Shown one piece after another: positions 38,301 through 51,200 of a DNA stretch of 64,000 nt. Source of the stretch: Membranipora membranacea. Its lineage: Eukaryota > Bryozoa > Gymnolaemata > Cheilostomatida > Membraniporidae. The notes under the pieces are model-generated. The model searched no databases and was not told where the DNA came from. It saw only the letters and a program-made list of their open reading frames with translations. Position 1 is the stretch's first letter. Every line of letters starts with the position of its first letter. A program made the position numbers and the translations under genes. Location of the stretch: contig OU612066.1 of NCBI GenBank assembly GCA_914767715.1, positions 12,777,001-12,841,000 of the forward strand. The letters are read 5' to 3'.

Positions 38301-41300
38301 TAATGTTATTTTATGTGAAGGAGAAGGGAGCTATCATTCATAATTTGCAAGCACAAACTGTTTCGAGCACCCATTCTTCAGAATGACACTTAGCTGAACC
38401 TTGCGATTTTAATCAACATTTTATTTTTAAAAAACCACATACAGCTGAACGATAACATTCTGTTAAAATTGCTTTCCTCAGTAGTTCAATCAGCCCTTTA
38501 CCGGCCAAAAATCTTTAGTCTCTACTGATATGGAACGGTCGCTGGGGACCCTATCTCTTTACTGTTCCCAAATCAAGAAGTTAAATTACATTTACTGATT
38601 ATACTATTACACACTATACCTATCAATGCTTATATCATATTTAGTTTAAATAGTTTAAACTACCGCTGTCACTCAGGCAAATTCCATTGAATTCCGTATA
38701 GCTCCAAGATAACTAATTGAGGTTTATATCTCAGAATTGCACAAACTGATTTTCAAAATCTGGGTATGAAGTCATTGTACTACTGATGACGCCATTATTT
38801 TAAACTGAGCTCACCAAAACCCCAACACAATGACTATTCAGTTTTTAGTTAAATCATTGTTCTGTTATAGAACGATAGCTGTACATTCAGAAAGCTATAC
38901 CAAGGACAGGTGGCGCATTTAAGAAAACAGTAATCGCCACCAATCTCAGATTTAATCACTATATTGAAATTCCCATGTATATTTTGCAGCTTCGTACAGA
39001 TATACAGTACTCCTCTTCACCTGTCTGCTGACTTTTGGGACCTACTTCTGTACTGATATGCCCAGTGTTCTTCAAACACATTTCACTTGTGTGAGTGTCT
39101 AATATCTTAACTAAGGTATTGAAACTTGTAGTTTGATTCTGTGTGTTTGTAACAGAGATTAATTTTAAATAATCTGAGCAATCTATCATCATATACAGTC
39201 GATCTAAATGAGGCCAAAATTTATGAAAATCTGATTGATATTTTTCAGAATTTGACATGTTCAGACAATGATAACGCTACGACTTATAGTACAGCAGCAG
39301 CCACCACTGCAATGTCCAACACAAACAACAGCACTATGTGTGGGGGAGATTGTCTAGGCATGTCAGACAGTCAGTATAATCTTCTCTATGCCATATATGC
39401 CTGGCCAAATGCTGTTTTTGTCATCGGTGCAGGCATACTTATTGATAAGCTAGGCATCAGGGGTAAGGCTTAAGGCTTAAATATTGAGCATGTCTTCTGC
39501 ATTATGTTTTTTGCTGTTGCAGCCGATCATCACAACTAATCAAATCTAATATGCTATATGACCTTATGTAATGAAAACAATTAAAGTTGGTGAATGCTGA
39601 TATTATCTGACAATGTCTTGGTATTCCACATAATATTCAGCTCGTTTCTTACCTGTGTAAAGCTACTTGTATGGAATTCAGATTGTAAATATTCATCTCA
39701 GGCCGCAGTAAATGAGCAATCAGGGCTTTCGACAGTAAGGTTGATCACTGAAAATAAAGGCTATCTCTATTTGAATTCTACAATTGCATCTCTCCAGTAT
39801 TACCATTTTTTCAACCTTTAATGCCTTACCCACGTCCATTTGCTCAACAACAAACACAACACAAACATATACATAAATACTGATAATAATACAAATGTGG
39901 TTATGATTAAAACACGCATTACGCAAGTACTATCTATATTTGGTCTGAATAATGTTTTTTCCTTTTTGTAATTTTGTTTTTGGCACTGTTCAAACAACAT
40001 TGTGATTAGAAATGATTTACAGTCTAAGCTAGTTATTCTGAATCCTGCTAATACAAAATTCCTGTGAATTCAGACACCTGAAAGTGATCCCAGCTCTGTC
40101 AATAGTTTTTACAGGCTGTTCATTCGAAGTTGTAGTTCTGTAATTCAAAGTTATCTTCTCAGACCAAGGAAGAAAGTAACTCCATATTCAGTTGGTTGTT
40201 TGTGACAAAGCAGACAATATAAGTGATCATGATCTGGATTAAGCACTCATAAACAAAGATGCCAACCGCGCTTTTCACTGTTCACTCAGTCATCAGTGTT
40301 TTATTCTATTACCACTTGCATAGCATGATGCCACGATTGAAATGTTTCTCTATATTGAAAAGAAAGTCTATTTCTCAAATTTCTGGAATTCGTTGAAAAT
40401 TTCCGCGAGCTAGCATTTTTATAATTGGAACAATTCTTGATTGGAAACAATTTCTTGGGTCCCCTGGAGTCTGAATTGAGTGTCATACATTACGAGGGGT
40501 GAAGATGCAGTCGTAGAATTCATATTGTACAAAAGATTGTCCTCTATGATAAATTTAGCGGACAAATTCAGAAATAAAGAACAAATTGCTGAATTATTTT
40601 ATCTTTGTAGTTGGACTGCTTTTATTCTCCTCCCTGTGCTTGATTGGTTCTATATTATTGGCTGTCGGTGCTCTGTTCCAAGGATCAGCAGCTCTTTTAC
40701 CAGTGATGTTATTAGGACGTCTTCTGTTTGGGTGTGGTAACGGCTCACTCTCAAGTAAGTGTTTGTATGGTAATAATTTACTGCCGAGAAAACACTTTAG
40801 AATTCAATTATTTTCTATAGGAATGATTATTAAAGACTACCCAAAGGCCAAAGGATGTTTTAGCCAGGCAGTTACTTATGATAATGTTGTGATGGACTTG
40901 CATGGTGTGAAAATTCAATTCTCTGGAAAGAGTGCCTTCCATCAGGGAAGGTAACTCTCATTCTCCGCATTATGATGTCAAAGTCTCCAGGGAGTGCTTG
41001 TTTCTTGTATTGCACATCCGGGTGACTGTGACATCATAATGCAGAGAATGAGAGTTACCTATCATAAGTAACTGCATGGCTTCAACATGCTTTGGTCTGT
41101 AGTCTTCATGCTTAGCTTCATTGCAAGGCCTATTGTATTTTGCTTTCCAAATAAAAACCAGTGTGACGCTGTAAGAAGGCCAGTAGATAGTCTCCAAACT
41201 ATCTTTTATTTATCTTGAAATGACTTCATTGTTGTTGATTCCAGTTGCCCAGAAGAAGCTGATGGCATTTTGGTTCAAGGACAAAGAACTAGCCTTAGCC

Positions 41301-44300
41301 TTTAGCCTGACATTGTCAGTCTCAAGGCTGGGGAGTATGCTCAACTTCTTGCTCACTGAGACCTTCACAGATACTTTTGGGCTAAAGTCGACGCTATGGG
41401 GAAGTGAGTTTTGTCACTCTAGCACTGCCTTATTTTATGTGGCATATCATTCTTTTATGTATTGACTCGAAAGCCCCCGGACCTTTATCCAATTTGATAT
41501 TAGAATAATACACACATACACTTTAGTTCATAAGTTGACATCGCACAACCTGCCTGAACCATGTTTTTTTAAGGTATCATCCTCGTTGGAACCGGGTTTA
41601 TTGCAGCAATCTTTTTATCAATACTTGATAAAGCTGGGACTGAACAGCTTGGACAATCTGATTCCATCAAAGACCAATCGAAAGGAATGGTAAGTCTCCG
41701 CGTATCCGAATGTCCATTGTGGAAATCACAAATCAATATCACCACCACATCCTGCTACTCTTCAATTTAATTTTCTTCATCCTTTTGTTTTAGTAGTGTT
41801 ATTAAAACATTATTTATAAACCAAATTTAACTTTGTAAAGTAATACTATACTTTGCGCATCGTTTCGATGATTTCTACCCAAATGATTTTAACTTGCACA
41901 GGGACTGAGAGATATCAAAGATTTCACTTTGAGCTTCTGGCTTCTTAGTCTCACTATTGTATTCTGCTATAGCGGAGTGTTCCCATTCGTCGCAGACGCC
42001 AGGTTAGTAAATTTACCTTACCTGAGTTCTTAAGTGAAACAACAGTTTAGCCTACATATTATTCGATTGAATATCAGTAATACCTTTAATTAATGATAAA
42101 AATCCAATAAACTTATGCTTAAATATCATCAAATTAATGATTGAATATTAATAATTAAAAACTAAATATAAATAATTAATAATTAATTTATTAATGATTA
42201 TTGATTAATATTTATATTAATTAATTTTGGTTAAAAATTATTGATGACTATTATTAATGATTAATATATTATTGATATACAAGATGAATATTAATATTAA
42301 TTAATAATCAAATTACAATATTTAATGTCATCGAAAATTAACTATTTATTTTAGTTGGTCAAAGCCCTGAATATATTACTGTTATTTTTATAAAAGATGA
42401 ACACAGGTACCCTTTAAAGTGACAGTGCCATTAGAAAAGTGGATTTATACCCAGTAAATCAAATATTGTGAGTTTATAGGGCAAATAAAAATAATAAAAA
42501 AATGAAAATTGTCGAAAATAGCATTTTAATTTAAAAAAAATATTTTAGCAAAGATCATAGTGAATCATAGTGGTCAGGGGGAGGCAATTAATCATTATGA
42601 TCCACTATGATCCCAATTTTCAGACTTTGCAGCAGTTTTACTGCAACTAGGATCACAGGCTGTTTTATTTCATATGCCCCAATGACTTTTCAGCCTGAGA
42701 TCTGTAAAACCATACCAAACATGGCCTAGTAGGACTGTCACTTGAAGAGACGGAATATTTAATTTTCGATCCTTCAGACTATTCAAACACATCTGTTGTC
42801 ACTGTTTATAACTCTCTGCCAGGATTTATTAGATCATCAAATACTCTATATCAACTTTTAAAAGACAACTTATCATTTATCTCTCCAAATTACTATTAGC
42901 TTAATTCACATATCTTTACGAATTTCTTTTTTTCCTTTTTTCTCTTTGCACATAACGAAAAGCATTTTTTTTCTTAAAGATGATTGTGATGCCAATAAAA
43001 GTATTAAAAGAAAACCTATCATTGAAGTTACTATATAAACTTTAAGTCTTTAGATTCCAATAGTAGATAGTAATATCCAACTGAATATATAGTACCTAAA
43101 GTCAAGTCAAAGAACAGTTTCCATCGATTTATCAGGTGTCTTGTATTTTGCAGTAAATTCATCAGTACAAAGTACCAGTTCTCAAATGATAAGACACCTT
43201 CATACATAGCCGGAGCAGTGTATGATTGTGGTATGCTGTTGCCTCCATTCCTTGGCGGTGTTATTGTAAGTAAATGCATATTTAAATATTAATCATGATT
43301 GCCCAACAAGTGATGATTGTCCATATATATATCTTTTGTAATCATGTTCTTAATGGTGCCTCTGAACAAATTATGTCATAAAGCTGGAAAAATCTCTAGT
43401 TACACAAATACGAATACTTTAATATTAAATTTTATACTACAGGATATTGTTGGGAAAAGAGGCTATCTTATATTACTGAGTGCCATGTTGACTATTCCAG
43501 TTTTCGTTATATTGGCATTCACATCATTGTATCCACTTATCGCTACTCTTGGGTTGGGATTTACGTACTCTCTTGCTGCTGTAAGTATGACGTTGTAGAG
43601 ATTTTGTGAGAGCCATTTTAATATTCCGAAAAAAACATTGGCTAACGGTTTATAGCATGTTTCACTAACAGAGATGTACTTTTACATTATGAAGCGGTTT
43701 ATACTTTTTTTTATATATTATTGGTACCTTCCTCATCTCAACAACAAGAAAATATTAGGTCAGAACTATGAAGGTATGTTTGAGAGCTTATTTTTGTTTG
43801 TGTTTCAAGATTTTAACTGGTATCACTATTAAAGTAGCATTCAACCATGGCACCACTAAATATAAATAATCTTGCAATTTGCCTTCACAGGTAGGCAACA
43901 TACTCAACAATGATGAATCAAGGTGTAAGCTCTGGTTCTGCCAAACAGGGCAGTCAGCAGCCCTTAAACCACAATGATTGCAAATAAACTGAATCACTTT
44001 GGGAGGCTTTGTTTTGTTTATGATCTCATAGAAAATGCTTAATTTGTTTGTATTGTAGATTCTTTTGTAACATTGCTTTTGTAGATTCTTTTGAATTCGA
44101 GAAGACTGTTTATGCATTTGGAGAAAAAAACAAAAAATAACTGCTTTCATTTACAGAACAAATACTGTTATACATTTACAATTCCCAATAATATATTTAT
44201 TTTGAGAGTATAATCACTTGGCCCGTCATCTTGGGTATTCTAGTTACTGAAACAAAATGGTGGAAGAGAGTTTGCAATTGGAAGACTTAAATTTTTCTAA

Positions 44301-46067
44301 TTTTATATTAATTTTAAATGTGCAAATTTAAAAGGAGTACATCATTACGCATCAAATATCAAAATCAGACTGCTACTTGAACGATTTCGCTTTCTGTGTG
44401 CAATTATTGCGTATTCGTGAAAACGGCCTTACAGCTGTTTTGCTATATTGACACGAAACTTATGTAAAATATTGACATCGGCGACATTGGCTAGCTACTG
44501 TTAACAAGAGATACTGTTTGGAGCTTTCCAATTTCAGTGTATTGGGGTATCTTTTCTTGATCTGAGGTTTACTAATTGTATTGCAATACTAAACATTTTT
44601 AATTTGGTGTCTTGGTTATTGACTGTGTATATTTTCTATTCAGGCATCAACTTGGGCGTCCATTCCACTGGTAGTGAAGGATTCTGTTGTCGGCACTGCT
44701 CTGGGTATAGCTTCTTCCATACAGATGATAGGGGTTGGTCTGTGCAACGTGAGCGTTGGTGCTATTCTAGGAGATGATAAAGGGTAAGAATATTCAAGGA
44801 ATCTTTTCAGAATCTTCCCACAAGTGTGTTATAAATTCATCTCAATGTTGGTGCATACTAAATGATGGATAAGGAACAAACCAAGTTATATATGTGAGAG
44901 GGATCACAATAGCAAACAAAAAATCATCAGAGATTTTGCTGAATGAATTGTTTTTTAATACAGCATATACTGAAATGTTTTTTATACTTCAGGGTATCAC
45001 ATGAGGAGAAGTTATTAAGATGGAAGTATGTCATGATACTCCTTTTGGGGATCACTCTTGCCTGTGTGCTGTGTGCATTTTTACTCAATCTCAATGATAA
45101 AAGAAAGGTTAGTCCAACATCTCTATATGTTCCATGAAGAACTCTTTGGGTTTGCTTCGCCGACTAAAGCACTCACTGGCTGTGCATCAAATGATCCATG
45201 AACTACATCAGCTGCTGTTTGGCACTCGGAACCTGTGAAGTGATTTTTTCGTGTGTTTCTGTGGCCTTTTGAATGGAATGTACCAATTTGTTATTTTAGG
45301 GAGGTCATGGTCCTTAATGCAGACAAACCCAAATACTTCCAAATCCTAGCCTTCCTGATTCTAAATCAATAATAATAATAATCATCTTTGATCGATATGT
45401 ACCAAAGCCAAATAGTGCCAGCAGTAAGTTGCCTGCCTGGTACCTGTTCAATCATTTTATTGAATGACTGGCAGTTGCTGACCTCAACACCTTGCCAGAG
45501 ATCCTCAACATGAACTGCCATGCCTTGGCAATTCAGCTCAAGATCAATTCAAGACACCTGCTAACACCATCTTCAAGGTGTAAAGGATCCATGCCAACTG
45601 AATCTGACTTTTAGATTAAAATATCCGCACTGTTCGGCAAGGGCAATCAATACTTTCAAGCTGGAAGTATTTTGAAGTGAAAAATATTTATTATTGTTTG
45701 CCACATCCAAAGCATTTTTATTTTTCGACGCTTACTCTTCTTTTATATGGAAACAATTCTGGATAAAGAGTGTTGAGTTAAACAACAAGCCAGCGAACAA
45801 AGCACAACTCAATGACAATATTGGTGCATGAACTAATTTTGCTTAACCAAATTCTGAGGAACTGACAATTTTGATCCCATTTTGTTTCTCTCCTTGCAGA
45901 AAGGGATACTGAACATCAGCAGGTCAGAGAAGGAGGAGAGAGAGAAACAAGGAATGAGAGATCAGTACAAATCATCTACATCATCAGTAGATAGTGAGAC
46001 TGATGAACTACCTCTCACTGAGACTGACAGGCTACTACCTCACAGCAAGGCTGGGGCCATTAATTGA
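32382..46067 (+). CDS. MFSD1: MFSD1-like lysosomal dipeptide transporter, copy 2 (12 exons)
   Basis: Paralogue of the preceding gene, with identical intron phases for exons 1-11. Exons: 32382-32403, 38990-39090, 39249-39462, 40611-40754, 41245-41403, 41574-41689, 41902-42002, 43154-43265, 43443-43580, 44644-44783, 44993-45107, 45900-46067; 509 residues. The start MAFTAHS parallels MAFNAHS. Conserved blocks are CLLTFGTYFC, STMCGGDCLGMSDSQYNLL, AFWFKDKELALAF and NDKTPSYIAGAVYD. Most differences are conservative. The lumenal loop after helix 1 is longer and also rich in sequons. The last two exons of copy 1 correspond to a single exon here, because the tail reads through the donor position. The C-terminus (TETDRLLP then HSKAGAIN) keeps the acidic dileucine signal but loses the YRTIDS end. 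Intron 1 (6.6 kb) is inflated by a foldback element. The frame is open throughout, so it is probably functional. Confidence 0.92.
33845..33950. repeat. tandem repeat in the left foldback arm
   Basis: Several copies of a CTGCATCAAACTTTTCT-type unit of about 18-20 bp lie in tandem. It is the inverse complement of the array at 35605-35870. Confidence 0.85.
35605..35870. repeat. 20-bp tandem repeat in the right foldback arm
   Basis: About a dozen copies of AGAAAAGTTTGATGCAGAAC and variants lie in tandem. The inverse array in the left arm is shorter, so the copies have expanded independently. Confidence 0.9.
36240..36560. repeat. degenerate GCTGCCGCTGAC repeats in the right foldback arm
   Basis: The motif (G/T)CTGCCGCTGAC or a close variant recurs near 36243, 36365, 36437 and 36537, each time followed by an ATTAAACACTTT- or TTCACTTACC-like stretch. 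Irregular units of about 70-120 bp help explain why the right arm is longer than the left. Confidence 0.5.
40950..41059. mobile_element. short inverted repeat (31-bp arms), MITE-like, MFSD1 copy 2 intron 4
   Basis: The arms at 40950-40980 and 41029-41059 are reverse complements with one mismatch (GGTAACTCTCATTCTC against GAGAATGAGAGTTACC), separated by 48 bp. The near-identity suggests a recent or selected structure. Confidence 0.65.
42060..42345. repeat. AT-rich low-complexity block, MFSD1 copy 2 intron 7
   Basis: Almost pure ATTAAT/TAATTA permutations over about 285 bp. No coding or regulatory content can be read. Confidence 0.8.
42417..42740. mobile_element. candidate MITE with AAGTGACAGT termini
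   Basis: The left edge AAGTGACAGTGCC and the right edge ACTGTCACTT are inverted, about 320 bp apart. The interior holds a further hairpin built on GATCATAGTG. I found no convincing target-site duplication. Confidence 0.35.
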
Positions 46068-48214
46068 GATAATTAACCATTTCAAAACAAGGGGTTGCAT
46101 CAGTTCTGTATTTGCTTGTCCAATGTTATAGAAAATAACAATTCGCGCGCTAGCTAGAGGGCAGCATGCTTCAGTTGTGATAACAGGATTGAGCCATCAG
46201 TACAAACTTATCGATATGAAATTCTATTGCGTTGTCTTATCTCCATTCTTGTTCACATTTATTGGTTAACTCGTATCCCTTATGGGCTGCTAGATTGAAT
46301 GATCGATTCCGCAAAATGTCTAGTAATACAAGCTTTCGTTTTAACAATAATTCTGATGCTTTCTATGGTGAACACATATCTGTGTAGAAGTTTATGTAAT
46401 GGCTGCAATAGCGGTCTGTTCTGGTTGTCATTAGACAGCAGATTATTCCATATAGTGAGGTCAAAAACGCTACGTTCATTTTTATACATTTTTGTTCAAA
46501 ATAAAGACGCCTGGCGCCTCTACTTTTTTCCTATTTAGATGAGGGTATATGTGTTAGGTTGAGGTGTTCTATAAAGTGATCTGGCCTGCCAAGACGGCAA
46601 GTGGATGACATTGTTTAAATGCATCTTCGATTATTGTGTAGGATTTCGGTGGTTTCAGAATTGAATCATCAGATAAGAGTACATCTTTAAAAATTGACAA
46701 TCAAAGTAAACTCACAAGACATCTTTTAAAGATTCTGCTGTCATCCTGCACTAAAAGTCAGACTTTACTTTACTCATATTTGCTTGTGTTATCCCCGGCC
46801 CATGTAACAGTATATACACCTTAATCTCTCAGCATCCTTAATGTTTGTGACAAAATAAACCATGACCAACATCACTTTGTGAATATTTAGCAATCACCTA
46901 ATCCTAACAAAAAAACCTCAGTAGTTTCTTTCAATGCGTTTTTTTGCAGAGTCACATTGATTGCCCGCAACTTCAAAAACAGTGAAATATATAGTAGATT
47001 GGTTGCACATTGTGCTGCAAGCTTTGCAAATCTGTTGGTTATATTAAACATCAAAAGTCAAACCTGCAAATATCAGAATTTACTCTATGCATTTCAGTTA
47101 TGTGCCGATGTGATATTTCACTACTCTCTTTTTCCGTGACGTAACACTAATAGCATTTTTTTATTTCAGTGCACACTACAGAGTACTATTTGCGGACATT
47201 TATCTTCTTGTACAAGGAACATAGTAGTGTATTCAATTGAAATTGAATCGATAGCAAGATTATTTGCCCCAGTGCTTCAGTTTCAAAAAGCAAACTGCCA
47301 CCACTCAAGGGCAAATATAATTCGTAGAAAAATGGATGTTAATAATTGAACAAAGTAACTGAATAAATAATGCACATCACAGCTATAAGCTATAAGAACA
47401 TAAGCAAGTTGCTGTATTGTGGGTAACATTGTGAATTGGTCCCTAATGGGTCCATCTCTTATCACAATATTTAAAAAATAAATCTGGTCATGGCATAGTG
47501 AAATACTCATGTTCACAGGAAATCCCATAGCGCAGTGTTTTGCTATCACTCTCAAATTGTGCACATGGTAGTTATTTTATTGATATTTAAAGAGGAAGGA
47601 ATGAAGGTGGTGCACGGGGATTAATCATGTGAAGTGACAGGCAAGACCATTGGCTGATCAATGTAATTAGAGGCAGAGAATGGCCTTGGTCTCCGCCTCT
47701 AACAGCCAGTCCACGGTGCGTTCTCAAGTGGTCAAGTGTGTTATATAAGAAATTGTGATTCGCAGACACCCATAAATAAAGTTGAATAGAAGCGTATGAT
47801 ATAGCTATTGTTGTGTTGGCTCATCACACTTGGGATTATAGGGTTTAATTACAACGGTCAATTTCAATCTTGACAACGGTATCTAGGCAACCTCTAAAAC
47901 CATAAATCAGAACGTCAAAATTGACCAATAAGAGCTCGTATATTTTGAAGCGGATGGTTTGAAATCATCGGAACTGGGCGATTTATGTTTGATCATGTTT
48001 TGACATATTTTGACTTTTGTAGATGACGTTTACTGCCGATTAGAATTTATCTTTCATATGGGCTTTATTTGGCGTGTCAATTTAGTTGGTACTGTCAATT
48101 AGTAAAGTACTGTTTTATCAAAGCATCGTTGTGAGTCGAACCCAGTACAACATTTCTTTTGCATCCAAGTGTTTTATGTCACAATTTAATTACAAATAAG
48201 GTAAGATATAGGAT
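46068..48214. other. intergenic, no gene recognised
   Basis: Open frames at 46280-46538, 46957-47139 and 47283-47564 show no family resemblance or splice context. A dispersed repeat occupies about 47609-47760. The right end must include the promoter of the PAN/fucolectin-like gene. Confidence 0.5.
47609..47760. repeat. dispersed repeat shared with 56800-57000
   Basis: It shares GGTGGTGCAC(G/A)GGGATTAATCAT, a CACCATTGG-like block, CCAGTCCACG, TTCTCAAGTG and GTGTTAT..AAGAAAT with 56800-57000, in the same order and orientation. The copies are diverged and non-coding. Confidence 0.6.
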
Positions 48215-51200
48215 ATGGTATTTAAATTACTCAGTGTAATTTTTTTCGTTTTAGCAATGTTCAAGGCTACAGGAAACATGAAAAGATTCCATGCAGTCGA
48301 TGGCTTCCTTACTTCCTTCACAATATCTTCTGTAAACTTTAACACGCCTTGGGCAAGATCCGTGGTTGAATGCACAGCTGATAATGTGTGTACAGGATTC
48401 GAATTTAATGAGGCAACGCAGAAATGCACAATCTATCAAGGATGTTTAACAGTAGGTAATACCACTGACGAGGTTGAGAATGTCAAAGTCTACGCTCAAG
48501 CTTTCCACAAAGATTTAGCACACAGTAAGTTTATTGTTATACCTAATACAAGAGCTGAAACGGGTATTGAAACCGGTTTTGGTTTTGGCACGTTATTATA
48601 GTATTATGTTTACCCAAGAATTCCAGTCAGAATGATCCTATTAGAAGTCCTCTGCTGTTATCAATATAGTGCTATAATAACAGTAGTGATGGTGTGGTTG
48701 ACTCAATAAATGTATACTTCTTAATCTCACAAACAGCCTGAAATTGCACTGTTCTGTTCAGTTCTCTTTACTTTTCAACGTGATCTTTACAAGATCCAAG
48801 GATAAATCATATAGATAAGTAATATACAAACCTTTTAAAAGCAATGAATATCATCAGAACAGGGGCGTATATTCTAAAAAATTTCACTCATTGACATTTT
48901 AGAGATGAGCATAATGATCAGGCGCAGCCCGATCCACACGCCGTAGGCGTGGCGGGGAGGGTGTGGGAACGCGCCTAAGCGCCCTCCCACCACGGTATTT
49001 TTGCATATCCGTAGCAAAATAGTGCAAGCAGAGAGGTATTTCAATAGCTCACTGAGCTGTTGGGCACTTTCAGAAAACAACTCAATAGCAGTAGAAGATT
49101 ACGGTAAAAATTCTCCAGTTATAAAGCACCCATTTGAAAAAAAATCTGACCTGGTTGGGATTCAAACCCACAACATTCTTTAAAAACAGTGATCACTAGG
49201 CAGACGCTCTACACACTGAGCTTTAAAAGTTGTGCTTTGATACGCGGGTTATAGATGAGGAATTGCGGTAGTAAGCTACACCCTGTTCCCATGACTTGCA
49301 CACAGTAATCATGGATTTTCATTCACGGATATCCGTGGTCCGTGATTGCTAATATACGCCACTGCATCAGAAGCATGCAATTTAGTCAGATGAAGAATAT
49401 TGAAAGACTCATATGCTGAACATGATGATTGTATGAATTTTTAGCCCAATCATTGTTTAATTTGGACTCTTGGCATTGGAGTCTCTGTGAGTTTTTCTAA
49501 CCCAATGTATGGATATTCCGGATTAAGTGTGCTGTTTATAAGAAGATTTTAGGCATATAACTTGATAAAACTAGCTTGTGTGAGCAGCTGGCACAAAATA
49601 ATCAGTAAAAGAATTCTGGAACCGCACTAATAGCAATATCTGTGGAATAGGATGTACAGATAGTTTGGAGTTGTCTTCTTATAAACAGCACACTTAATTG
49701 ACCTTGCCATTTTAACCTGGAGTTGTCTTCTTATAAACAGCACACTTAATTGACCTTGACATTTTAACCTGGAATTTCCACCCACTGCGTGCTGTTGAAA
49801 AGCAAACTGAAAAAAAGTTTACTTTTGGGGTCTTTGTCAGTTAATCAGCAGAACTCAGGCGCGCCCAGGTGCGTGAGACATCATCAGTGGTACCCACAAC
49901 GCCCAGCAACGCCAAGCAACGCCAGTATGCAGTCCAGCGTTGCATATACAGTGGTAGGTGAAGTTGTACATAACAAAATGTACAACGCCTGACACAACAA
50001 AGGCAGCGTTGTGCCAGGCGTTGTAGCATGCATGGAATATGGCGTGGTAGCAGGCGTGCATGTGGCCGCATGTGGCGTGGTTGGTGGTGCAAGATGACCA
50101 CTTTCCGAGTTTCCATATCTGTGTACATACATGGTCAAGTTTCAATTGTTGGTTATTATACTGTGAGGGATAATGACCTGAAACCATAACAGAAATTGTT
50201 TAGAAAATTATTTGTTGGTGAAGCTAATCTTACCGCAATTACTAACTACAAGCTGGATATTGAGTGTTTTCTGTTAGTGTTCTCTCTTGTCCAAGCCAAT
50301 TGGCTCTGATTTGATTGGTTGTTTGGTTGGAAAGAGTCCTAATGCCAGGCAACTGAATGTTCCTATCTTGATATTGTTAAAGCGAAACTGCATTCCTAAT
50401 CACTTGCTATCATTGAATTGTACTATTCTTAGAATAGCATTTTCAACTCACCATTCTCCACTTCACCAATTTTCATTTGACATCGAGCTCAGTCCCTAGT
50501 AGCTTTTTGGAGTTTGCGCAATGTTTGATTATTAAAAAAATCAATTTTCTGTGAGCAACAATTTGTATAAACTACTCAGTTCATTAAAGTCAATTTGGGC
50601 AAATCTTGGGCTAAGAAGTTGTCTTCTCTTATTGTTGAAATTTGGTGGCTCATTTGCAGTATAGAGTTATCACCCCATCTATCTATCTGTGTAAAACATT
50701 TTAGTTTCAAGCATGTGGATAGACTGCTTCACAGAGTAAAGGGATTCAGAGTAAATTTTTTAACAATAGTCAAGGAAAGAGTTTTTTACTCCTTGGTCAA
50801 GGTACCTGCGCGCTTCGCATCAAGGGGAAAGTTATGGGAAGCTTGATGCCAAAAACTCCTTTCATCTATTTGTCACAATTATAGGGTTCTGGAGAATGAA
50901 CTGAATTCAAAGTTCTTGATTACAGTAAAAAATAGAATATGCAGGCTCTCCCGTAAAAATTTCTCTTTGTACAGCCTTACTCCACAATTAGACATGAAGT
51001 TTTATGCTTAAATTACACCTAACTATCCTAGCTAGATTGATACGGTGGGTATAGCTAGGAAGGCAGTATTGTGGCAGTTTTTACAATAGGATTAACTATT
51101 ACAATCCTTGAATGATGCTGCCACAATGTACCCTTGGTCTGTGCAATCATTGAACCTTAAATTTATCGAAAGGGCCTCATATCAAATGTGTCTGCGGTCC

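Noticed and set aside
46280-46489. Minus-strand frame with KNERSVFDLTIWNNLL, resembling the tail of a LINE reverse transcriptase
   Set aside because: One short motif with no upstream polymerase blocks and no recognisable 3' tail. Not enough to support an element.
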